Assembly (NCBI RefSeq): GCF_014336955.1
Contig: NZ_QRAI01000003.1
Location: forward strand, 248,001-312,000
Source: Saccharophagus sp. K07
GTDB taxonomy: Bacteria; Pseudomonadota; Gammaproteobacteria; Pseudomonadales; Cellvibrionaceae
DNA length: 64,000 nucleotides
Direction: 5' to 3'
Position 1 is the stretch's first letter. The number at the start of each line of letters is the position of its first letter. The notes beneath the pieces are model-generated. The model saw only the letters and a list, made by a program, of their open reading frames with translations, was not told the DNA's origin and ran no database searches. The position numbers and the translations under genes were made by a program. This document shows, piece by piece, positions 57,273 to 64,000 of the stretch.

Positions 57273-57668
57273 TTAGGACGCTCGCGCCACTTTTACGTGC
57301 GCTTCGATGGCGCCGAGCAACTCACCTTTGCTGAAAGGTTTGGTGAGGTACTGATCTGAGCCAACGATGCGCCCTTTGGCTTTATCAAACAGGCCATCTT
57401 TACTGGACAGCATGATGACCGGGGTGGATTTGAATTCGCTGTTATTTTTGATTAATGCGCAGGTTTGATAGCCATCGAGACGGGGCATCATGATATCGAC
57501 GAAGATGATGTCAGGGCGGGTATCGGCTATTTTCGCCAGAGCATCGAACCCGTCGGTGGCGGTCACCACAGTACATCCCACCTTCTGCAGTAAGGTTTCG
57601 GCGGTGCGACGTATGGTTTTACTGTCGTCAATCACCATCACTTTGAGGTGTTCAAGATTCACGTCCAT
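57273..57668 (-). CDS. pilG: PilG response regulator
   Basis: The 131-residue receiver has MVIDDSKTIRRTAE, the acceptor aspartate in DIIFVDIMMPRLDG, MLSSKDGLFDKAKG, and TKPF. It promotes pilus extension through PilB and FimX-type partners. It is the first gene of the pilGHIJK-chpABC operon. Confidence 0.95.
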   Translation of the reverse strand: MDVNLEHLKVMVIDDSKTIRRTAETLLQKVGCTVVTATDGFDALAKIADTRPDIIFVDIMMPRLDGYQTCALIKNNSEFKSTPVIMLSSKDGLFDKAKGRIVGSDQYLTKPFSKGELLGAIEAHVKVARAS

Positions 57669-57985
57669 AGCTAGACCCTACTCGATTGTTTTATAAAAAA
57701 GTTTTTGCCACCAACCTCCCTGGTCTCGACTGCGGCCACTTTTAACATAGTTCGTGAGTTTAATCCATAAACGCCCCCGGAACGGAATAAGTATTCCGAG
57801 GACTAAAACTGCGGAGCATAATTCCGCTTTTTCGCTGCTCACAAGTCCTTTTATAATCGTCCATAGTTGCCTAAATCGCCACTCCAAGCGCGACGCAATT
57901 TTTTCTAGATTAGACTTGCGACGCAGTTTTGCTCTGTTAAGCAAACCCCTTGCCTTTCCCCCAGCTCCCACGGAATCCCGACGCC
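57669..57985. other. Divergent promoter region between pilG and gshB
   Basis: These 317 bases separate two divergent operons and should hold both promoters. A 97-codon frame on the minus strand (57678-57971) fills much of it, but it is not protein-like and has no ribosome site, so I do not call it. No terminator is needed or seen. Confidence 0.5.
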
Positions 57986-58966
57986 ATGAATGACGCAGTT
58001 AGTCCTCAGCCGACCCCGGTAAAAAATCTGTTAGTGGTCATGGATCCAATAGACCGAATTCATTTTTACAAAGACACCACCCTCGCGCTCCTATGGGCGG
58101 CACAAGACCGCGGCTGGCAATTGTTTTACGCCGAGCAAAAGGACCTTTACCTGCTGCAGGGAAAAGCCATGGGAAGCCTGCGGCGCCTGGAGGTTTTTCG
58201 CGATTCGAGCAAGTGGTTCACTTTGGCAGAGCCCCAGACGCTCGAATTGGCCAAGATGCGCACCATTTTGATGCGCAAAGATCCTCCATTCGACAACCAG
58301 TTCGTGTATACCACCTATATTTTGGAACAAGCGGAACGCGAAGGCTGTTTGGTGGTTAACAAGCCGCAAAGTTTGCGCGACTGCAATGAAAAGGTGTTCG
58401 CCACCCGGTTTCCGCAATGCTGTCCACCGGTGTTAGTTGCACGCGATCCCAAACTGTTGAAGGAATTTCACCGCGAGCATCAAGATGTCATCTTTAAACC
58501 TTTGGATGGCATGGGCGGCAGCCGCATCTTCCGTTGCCGCCCTGATGACCCAAATGTGACGGTGATTCTGGAAACCCTGACTGGCTTCGGTACCGAGTTC
58601 ATTATGGCGCAGCGGTTTATCCCGGCCATTACCGAGGGTGACAAGCGAATTCTGGTAGTCGACGGTGAAGCGGTTCCCTATTGTTTGGCACGAATTCCCG
58701 CCAACGGCGAAACCCGTGGTAACCTAGCCGCCGGCGGACGAGGCGTGGCACAACCATTGTCCGAACGCGATCGCTGGATCGTGGAACAAGTCGCGCCAAC
58801 CTTGAAAGAAAAAGGCTTGCTGTTTGTCGGCCTCGACGTTATCGGCGACTATCTGACGGAAATCAACGTCACCAGTCCAACCTGTGCGCGGGAGATCGAC
58901 AAAGCCTTCGATACCAATATCGGCGAACGCCTGATCCTCGCCATCGAAAAGAAACTTGGCTTGTGA
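57986..58966 (+). CDS. gshB: Glutathione synthetase
   Basis: The 326-residue ATP-grasp enzyme joins gamma-glutamylcysteine and glycine. The signature stretches are VVMDPIDRIHFYKDTTLALL, the phosphate-grasp FKPLDGMGGSRIFR, and GLDVIGDYLTEINVTSPTC. The ATG at 57986 begins MNDAVSPQPTPVKN; an in-frame ATG at 57950 adds residues outside the normal length. It starts an operon-like run with tonB3, yqgE and ruvX. Confidence 0.97.
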   Translation: MNDAVSPQPTPVKNLLVVMDPIDRIHFYKDTTLALLWAAQDRGWQLFYAEQKDLYLLQGKAMGSLRRLEVFRDSSKWFTLAEPQTLELAKMRTILMRKDPPFDNQFVYTTYILEQAEREGCLVVNKPQSLRDCNEKVFATRFPQCCPPVLVARDPKLLKEFHREHQDVIFKPLDGMGGSRIFRCRPDDPNVTVILETLTGFGTEFIMAQRFIPAITEGDKRILVVDGEAVPYCLARIPANGETRGNLAAGGRGVAQPLSERDRWIVEQVAPTLKEKGLLFVGLDVIGDYLTEINVTSPTCAREIDKAFDTNIGERLILAIEKKLGL

Positions 58967-58985
58967 TCGTTAACAGGAGTTGGTG

Positions 58986-59007
58986 ACCGGGCGCCTGAAA
59001 GCCCGGT
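58986..59007 (+). terminator. Weak hairpin after gshB
   Basis: A 7-base ACCGGGC/GCCCGGT stem with an 8-base loop lies 20 bases after the gshB stop. There is no U-run, so read-through into tonB3 is likely. Confidence 0.4.
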
Positions 59008-59046
59008 TCACGTGCAAAATCATTATAAAAACCAGCAGAAATTAGC

Positions 59047-59922
59047 ATGAGCCTCGACAAAACCAGCAGCAGCGAACGCTTGAGTTTCACAGTCTTTCTG
59101 GCTGTTGCGGTGCATGCCATTCTCATTTTGGGCGTGACCTTCACCATTGACCGCAATCCTAAGCCCGCACCTACGCTCAATATCACGCTGGCAACTCACC
59201 AGTCCGTCAAGGAACCGGAAAAGGCGGACTATCTGGCGCAGTTCAACCAGGAAGCGAGCGGTACCATCGCCGATACCAAAGAGCTGACCACGCGCGAAAC
59301 CTCGGAAGTCGTCTCCCCTAATATCAACCCGATCGTGCCAGTGCCGCAGCAGCGCAGCATGGTGGCGACGGTGCGCCAGCAGGAATTTCTGACCACCGAA
59401 TCGAGTGATTTCAAAATCACCCAACCTTTGGATGCCGAAGCGGCGGAGACCCAGGAATTTCGCGAGGCGCAGCTGGAAGACACGCCGCTGCTCAACCCCG
59501 AAATCGCCAGCCTGCGCGCCAAACTCGACCGCCTGCAGCAGGAATTCGCCCGCCGTCCGCGTATTCGCCATATGACATCGGTAGCGACACGTTCGTCCGT
59601 CGACGCCGAGTACCTCAATCGCTGGACGCAGAAAGTGGAGTTGATGGGTAATGAGAACTTCCCCCGAGCGGCTCTGGAGAATCAGATCTTCGGCAGCTTG
59701 CGCATGTCCGTCATCATCAATGCCGACGGCACAGTCGACAAAGTGGAGATACTAAAACCCTCCGGTCACCCGATTCTCGACCAGGCAGCACTGCAAATCA
59801 TCCGTTTGGCCGGACCGTTTGAACCTTTCCCTCCAGAAATCCGCCAAACGGCCGATCAACTTGATATCATCCGTACCTGGCGTTTTGAAATCACGGGCTT
59901 GAAAACTGGCGCCAGTGACTAA
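59047..59922 (+). CDS. tonB3: TonB-family protein (TonB3-like)
   Basis: The 291-residue protein has an N-terminal membrane anchor (LSFTVFLAVAVHAILILGVTF), a long periplasmic linker with charged heptads (ASLRAKLDRLQQEFARRPR), and a C-terminal TonB domain (SVIINADGTVDKVEILKPSGHPILDQAALQIIRLAGPFEPFP). In P. aeruginosa TonB3 lies between gshB and the yqgE-ruvX pair and affects twitching; here the order is the same. Confidence 0.85.
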   Translation: MSLDKTSSSERLSFTVFLAVAVHAILILGVTFTIDRNPKPAPTLNITLATHQSVKEPEKADYLAQFNQEASGTIADTKELTTRETSEVVSPNINPIVPVPQQRSMVATVRQQEFLTTESSDFKITQPLDAEAAETQEFREAQLEDTPLLNPEIASLRAKLDRLQQEFARRPRIRHMTSVATRSSVDAEYLNRWTQKVELMGNENFPRAALENQIFGSLRMSVIINADGTVDKVEILKPSGHPILDQAALQIIRLAGPFEPFPPEIRQTADQLDIIRTWRFEITGLKTGASD

Positions 59923-59993
59923 ATTTTGCTGTCTAGTTTCCGTTTAGCGATTGAACTGCTTGTTTTCCAGGTAATTCACCGCATACTTGAGTT

Positions 59994-60578
59994 ATGGCTA
60001 CAAAACCTTTCTTGCACAATTCTTCCGGCGACAACCTCAGCAATCACTTTCTGATTGCCATGCCCGGGTTGCACGATCCCCTGTTCGCCAATTCCATCAC
60101 TTACATCTGTGAACACAGCCCCGAGGGGGCCATGGGCCTGGTGGTCAATCGGGCGATGGATCTGCATATGAGCGATATCTTCGAGCAGATGTCGCTGAGT
60201 TACGACGAAAAATACGGCCGCGCGCCTATTCTGGCCGGCGGCCCGGTCCACACCCAGCGCGGATTTATTCTTCACCCAACCGGCGGCATCTGGCAGTCGA
60301 CCATTCAAATCACGCCGGAAATCTCCCTGACCGCATCCAAGGACATTATCGCCGCCCTCGCCACTGGCCAGGGTCCGGAAAACGCCCTGTTTGTCCTCGG
60401 TTACTCTGGCTGGGGAGCGGGACAACTGGAGCAGGAAATCAAAGAAAACAGCTGGCTGACGGTACCCGCGGATACCGACATTCTGTTCCGCACCCCCCTT
60501 GAACAGCGCTGGCATGCGGCCGCTTTGCGCTTGGGTATCGACATGAACCTGATGTCCGCCCAAGCAGGCCATGCATAA
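59994..60578 (+). CDS. yqgE: YqgE/AlgH family protein
   Basis: A 194-residue protein of the UPF0301 family. Characteristic elements are NHFLIAMPGLHDPLFANSITYICEHSPEGAMGLVVNRAMDL and FVLGYSGWGAGQLEQEIKENSWLTVPAD. The function is not well defined. It precedes ruvX, as in many gamma-proteobacteria. Confidence 0.93.
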   Translation: MATKPFLHNSSGDNLSNHFLIAMPGLHDPLFANSITYICEHSPEGAMGLVVNRAMDLHMSDIFEQMSLSYDEKYGRAPILAGGPVHTQRGFILHPTGGIWQSTIQITPEISLTASKDIIAALATGQGPENALFVLGYSGWGAGQLEQEIKENSWLTVPADTDILFRTPLEQRWHAAALRLGIDMNLMSAQAGHA

Positions 60579-60595
60579 CCAGCCTTCTGCACCCC

Positions 60596-60614
60596 GCCGA
60601 TTCCCTGAATCGGC
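60596..60614 (+). terminator. Hairpin between yqgE and ruvX
   Basis: GCCGATTC/GAATCGGC is a perfect 8-base stem with a 3-base loop, 18 bases after yqgE. No U-run follows, so it is more likely a regulatory or stabilising hairpin before ruvX than a full stop. Confidence 0.45.
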
Positions 60615-60641
60615 GCTTACGGATTATCTTGAGCCCCTCAC

Positions 60642-61058
60642 TTGAACATTCAGACAGTCCTGGCCTTTGATTACGGCCTGAAAAATATCGGTGTCGCCTA
60701 CGGCCAGAGCCTGACTGGGACAGCCAAAGAACTGCCTCCCCTGCCCGCACGCGACGGCGTTCCAGACTGGGAACAGATCGCTCGGCTGATCAAAGAGTGG
60801 CAGCCCCAGCTGTTGTTGGTCGGCCTGCCTTTGAATATGGATGACACGGAAAGTGAACTCAGCCAGCGAGCGCGCAAATTCGGCAATCGCTTGAAGGGGC
60901 GCTTTGGACTTGCGGTGGAAATGTTCGATGAGCGCCTAACATCGCGCCTGGCCAAGGAAGAGGCGCGCGAGCGCGGCCACAAAGGTAATTACGGCCGCGC
61001 GCCCGTGGATTCCATAGCCGCGCGGCTGTTGCTGGAGAGCTGGTTTAGCTGCCAATAG
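60642..61058 (+). CDS. ruvX: RuvX (YqgF) Holliday-junction/pre-16S rRNA nuclease
   Basis: The 138-residue nuclease starts at TTG 60642 (NIQTVLAFDYGLKNIGVAYG, first catalytic aspartate), with LLLVGLPLNMDD, DERLTSRLAKEEARERG, and a final DSIAARLLLESW. It processes the 5' end of 16S rRNA. Its 3' end overlaps the 3' end of the convergent GDT1 gene by 14 bases. Confidence 0.92.
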   Translation: MNIQTVLAFDYGLKNIGVAYGQSLTGTAKELPPLPARDGVPDWEQIARLIKEWQPQLLLVGLPLNMDDTESELSQRARKFGNRLKGRFGLAVEMFDERLTSRLAKEEARERGHKGNYGRAPVDSIAARLLLESWFSCQ

Positions 61059-61644
61059 CGATTGCAGTGCCGTTGCGCATACCAATCACGGTCACCACTG
61101 CCAGCAGCACGAAAATGACAAATGCCGCCTTGCGCGCAAGCCCGAGGGGCATGCGGTCCATCAACCACTTACCGGCAAAAATCACCGGCACATTCGCCAG
61201 CAGCATTCCCAAAGTAGTCCCGGCAATCACGGCAAACGACGACGCAAAATCCACGCTGTATTTGGCGGCCAGCACCACGGTCGCGATCTGGGTTTTATCA
61301 CCGATTTCGGCCAGGAAAAATAACACCAGGGTGGCAACAAAAGGGCCGTAACCCGCCCAGCGCCCCATATCATCGTCATCTTTATCCGGCACCAATAACC
61401 AGATCGCAATCGCCAGAAAACTTCCGGCAATCAGCCAGGGAATCCAGTGCGGCGGAATTACCTTCGCCAGCGCCAGTCCCACCCACGCCGAAAGCGCGTG
61501 ATTGACGACTGTCGCCACCAAAACGCCCAAGCTGATCACGAATGGGCGGCCGTAACGCGCAGCGAGGAATAAAGCCAAGAGTTGAGTCTTATCGCCAATT
61601 TCAGCAACGGCGACAGCAAGTGTCGAACTGATAAAGGATTCCAT
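61045..61644 (-). CDS. GDT1/TMEM165 (UPF0016) manganese exporter
   Basis: The 199-residue membrane protein has the duplicated signature EIGDKTQLLALFLAARYG (first) and EIGDKTQIATVVLAAKYS (second), and six helices. UPF0016 members export Mn2+. The ATG at 61644 begins MESFIS; the frame upstream (from 61674) is an unconserved leader. A yybP-ykoY-type riboswitch lies directly upstream, so Mn2+ should induce it. Confidence 0.93.
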   Translation of the reverse strand: MESFISSTLAVAVAEIGDKTQLLALFLAARYGRPFVISLGVLVATVVNHALSAWVGLALAKVIPPHWIPWLIAGSFLAIAIWLLVPDKDDDDMGRWAGYGPFVATLVLFFLAEIGDKTQIATVVLAAKYSVDFASSFAVIAGTTLGMLLANVPVIFAGKWLMDRMPLGLARKAAFVIFVLLAVVTVIGMRNGTAIAIGS

Positions 61645-61713
61645 AGAAGTCGATCCGAGGCGGGATGAACACACAGAGATACAACCGCCGTCCCGCCTAG
61701 GGCAGCAGTGGTA

Positions 61714-61835
61714 TCTCAGGTCTCATCAATCCGCTAATAAGGCGGGACGCTTTTGCCATGTCCATGAGGGACAAGTTTGTTGACAAAAGCACCGGGCAAC
61801 TGGCGAAAGCTGCCGGGCAGATTACTCCCCCGAGA
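61714..61835 (-). ncRNA. yybP-ykoY manganese riboswitch
   Basis: Read on the minus strand the leader carries the family marks: GGGGAGTA near its 5' end (61823-61830), GTCAACAAACTTG in the middle, and GATGAGACCTGAGATACC at the 3' side. P1 can be drawn as TCTCGGG (61829-61835) with CCTGAGA (61714-61720), with one G-U pair. A 9-base alternative stem CGTCCCGCC (61741-61749) with GGCGGGACG (61689-61697) spans the P1 3' strand and the distance to the gene, suggesting a switch of expression. It controls the GDT1 gene at 61045-61644. Confidence 0.85.
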
Positions 61836-61894
61836 AGGGTTGGCGGATTATAGGGGCGCCGACAAGGCGCCCACAATAACCCAAGAACGACAAA

Positions 61895-63034
61895 CTAGAA
61901 CCGGCGTGAGCGGTTGTCGTCTTCCTGAATACTGAGTTCCTTCGCGGCATTGTTGAGGTAGTCCGCGTCGGTCTCCGATTTCAGTTTGATCATCAGGCGC
62001 AGGTCGTTCGGTGAGTCCGCGTGGGCCAGCGCATCTTCGTAGGTGATTTCACCGGCGTCGTACAGATCGTAGAGCGCCTGGTCGAAGGTCTGCATGCCGA
62101 GCTCGGTGGATTTTTTCATCAGCTCTTTGAGCTCGTGCACCTGACCTTTACGGATCAAGTCCGCCGCCAACGGTGTGTTCAACAACACTTCAAGACACGC
62201 GCGACGGCCGTTGCCATCGGGAGTGGGAATCAACTGCTGCGCGACAATCGCTTTTAGGTTGAGGGACAGGTCCATCCACAACTGCGAATGGCGATCCGCC
62301 GGGAAGAAGTGGATGATCCGGTCGAGCGCCTGGTTGGCGTTGTTGGCGTGCAGGGTACACAAACACAAGTGACCGGTTTCCGCGAAGGCGATGGCGTAGT
62401 CCATGGTTTCGCGCGAGCGCACCTCACCGATCAAAATCACGTCTGGGGCTTGTCGCAGGGTGTTTTTCAAAGCCACTTCGAAGGATTCGGTATCTATGCC
62501 CACTTCCCGCTGAGTGATCACGCACCCCTGGTGCTGGTGGATAAATTCGATCGGGTCTTCGATGGAAATAATGTGGCCTTTGGAGTGGCGGTTGCGGTGG
62601 CCGATCATCGCCGCCAATGAGGTGGACTTACCGGTACCGGTTGCACCGACGAAGATGATCAGACCGCGTTTGACCATCGCCAGCTCTTTGATGATTTCCG
62701 GCAGGCCGAGGTCGTCGATTTTCGGAATATTGGTTTCAATGCGGCGCAGCACCATGCCGGCGAGGTTGCGCTGGAAAAATGCGCTGGCACGGAAACGCCC
62801 CACCCCGCGCACACTGATGGCGTAGTTGAGTTCTTTCTTTTCGACGAACTCATTACGCTGTTTTTCATTCATGGTGCTCAACACCGTCTCGCGCGCTTTT
62901 TCCGGCGAAAGCGGCGTGGTGGTAACGGGCACTATGCGGCCGTGAAGTTTGATCGAAGGCGGAATGCCCGCCGTAATAAAAAGGTCAGAGGCGGATTTCT
63001 CCACCATCAGGGAGAGAAGACGATCAATATCCAT
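61895..63034 (-). CDS. pilU: Type IV pilus retraction ATPase PilU
   Basis: The 379-residue ATPase has Walker A GATGTGKST, the Asp box IISIEDPIEFIHQHQ, Walker B VILIGEVRSRETMDYAI, and the His box LCTLHANNANQALDR. The C-terminus is charged (DDNRSRRF), as in PilU. PilU supports PilT-dependent retraction. It lies 93 bases after pilT in a pilT-pilU operon. Confidence 0.95.
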   Translation of the reverse strand: MDIDRLLSLMVEKSASDLFITAGIPPSIKLHGRIVPVTTTPLSPEKARETVLSTMNEKQRNEFVEKKELNYAISVRGVGRFRASAFFQRNLAGMVLRRIETNIPKIDDLGLPEIIKELAMVKRGLIIFVGATGTGKSTSLAAMIGHRNRHSKGHIISIEDPIEFIHQHQGCVITQREVGIDTESFEVALKNTLRQAPDVILIGEVRSRETMDYAIAFAETGHLCLCTLHANNANQALDRIIHFFPADRHSQLWMDLSLNLKAIVAQQLIPTPDGNGRRACLEVLLNTPLAADLIRKGQVHELKELMKKSTELGMQTFDQALYDLYDAGEITYEDALAHADSPNDLRLMIKLKSETDADYLNNAAKELSIQEDDNRSRRF

Positions 63035-63127
63035 AGCGGATTCCTCACACGGTCACAGCAAACCGTCGTTGTGTATTTATTATCGTAGTTGGGTATTTAT
63101 TAATCGTAGCTCGCCAGTGATGCCGGT

Positions 63128-64000
63128 CTAGAAGTTTTCCGGCATCTTGGCTTTTTCCCGCGCAACGTCGCGGGTAATGATGCGGCGCTCGACCAGATCG
63201 GCCAGACACTGGTCCATGGTCTGCATACCCAGGGCGGCACCGGTCTGAATCGCCGAGTACATCTGGGCAACTTTGTCTTCGCGGATCAGGTTACGAATCG
63301 CCGGCGTACCGCGCATGATTTCGTGGGCCGCCACTCGACCACCGCCAACGCGTTTGAGCAGGGTCTGAGACACAACCGCTTGCAGCGACTCCGACAACAT
63401 CGACCGCACCATGGCTTTTTCCGCTGCAGGAAATACGTCGACCACCCGGTCAATGGTTTTGGCCGCTGAGGTGGTGTGCAGGGTACCGAATACCAAGTGA
63501 CCGGTTTCCGCCGCCGTCAGGGCAAGGCGAATGGTTTCCAGTCTCACCCACCAGGATGATGTCCGGGTCTTCCCGCAGCGCTGAACGCAAGGCTTCCGCA
63601 AACCCGTGAGTATCGCGGTGCACTTCCCGCTGGTTCACCAAACACTTCTTACTTTCGTGCACGAATTCGATCGGGTCTTCGATGGTGAGAATGTGGTGGT
63701 ATTTGTTTTCGTTGAGGTAGTCCACCATGGCGGCGAGGGTGGTTGATTTACCGGAACCTGTAGGACCGGTCACCAGTACCAGACCGCGAGGCACAGAGCA
63801 GATATCGCGGAACACCTGGCCCATGCCGAGTTCTTCCATGGTGAGCACTTTGGACGGAATGGTCCGGAATACAGCGCCGGCACCACGGTTGTGGTTGAAG
63901 GCGTTTACCCGGAAACGCGCAACCCCTGGAACTTCAAACGAAAAGTCGGTTTCCAGAAACTCTTCATAGTCCTTGCGTTGCTTGTCATTCATGATCTCGT
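63128..64000 (-). pseudogene. pilT: PilT retraction ATPase, frame broken and partial
   Basis: The gene runs off the window at 64000, so the N-terminus is missing. From there the frame reads NDKQRKDYEEFLETDFSFEVPGVARFRVNAFNH, Walker A GPTGSGKST and IEDPIEFVHESKKC, up to EDPDIILVGE. It then leaves the PilT sequence. The correct continuation (ETIRLALTAAETGHLVFGTLHTTSAAKT to the end) is in another frame. Normal PilT has GEMRDLETIRLA here; about 8 bases of the MRD region seem to be missing at 63541-63543. Either pilT is a pseudogene or the base calling or assembly is at fault. A working pilU sits next to it. Confidence 0.82.

Noticed and set aside
57678-57971. A 97-codon minus-strand frame between pilG and gshB
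   Set aside because: It fills the divergent promoter region, has no ribosome site and is not protein-like.

Overview
The window is chromosomal DNA from a gammaproteobacterium, most like the Pseudomonas/Cellvibrio side of the class. The evidence is gene order and protein style, not a database search. Three blocks keep the Pseudomonas-type order: lptM-lysA-dapF-DUF484, sutA near glnK-amtB, and ruvX-yqgE-tonB3-gshB next to pilGHIJK-chpABC. A lipoprotein with a long poly-serine linker and a VPLPA-CTERM/exosortase D set suggest Cellvibrionaceae, but that placement is inference.

Layout: (1) 1-8.3 kb holds lipopolysaccharide-core-type sugar transferases, a Kdo kinase, an internally deleted IS481-like element and a CotH/lamin-tail lipoprotein. 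(2) 8.4-11.3 kb is lysine/peptidoglycan precursor synthesis (lptM, lysA, dapF, DUF484). (3) 11.4-16.4 kb is a nitrogen module: SutA, two P-II proteins around AmtB, and two divergent outer-membrane porin-like genes sharing one NtrC-like palindrome between two sigma-54-like promoters. (4) 17.4-29.4 kb is a complete urea system on the minus strand: urtABCDE uptake and ureDABCEFG plus ureJ. urtA has a near-consensus sigma-54 promoter and an upstream NtrC-like site. (5) 29.5-38.3 kb is accessory DNA: ubiK, a doubly broken vapBC, a small peptide/membrane-protein pair, a chemoreceptor, a GxSxG hydrolase coupled to a lipoprotein (toxin/immunity-like layout), a hipBA module behind five phased operators, an alpha/beta hydrolase and a GFA-family enzyme. 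(6) 38.4-44.8 kb holds an RNase Z-like hydrolase and a compact exosortase D system (substrate, PrsT, XrtD). (7) 44.8-57.7 kb is the whole Pil-Chp twitching chemosensory cluster, including a 2226-residue ChpA. (8) 58-64 kb holds gshB, tonB3, yqgE, ruvX, a manganese-type GDT1 exporter behind a yybP-ykoY riboswitch, pilU, and a pilT whose frame is broken.

The parts fit together as nitrogen scavenging (NtrC/sigma-54 over ammonium, urea and outer-membrane pores, with P-II control of AmtB) and surface motility (type IV pilus retraction ATPases with their chemosensory pathway). The best candidates for undescribed biology are the hydrolase/lipoprotein pair at 32995-34919, the small peptide/membrane pair at 30160-30662, and the phased five-operator array in front of hipBA.
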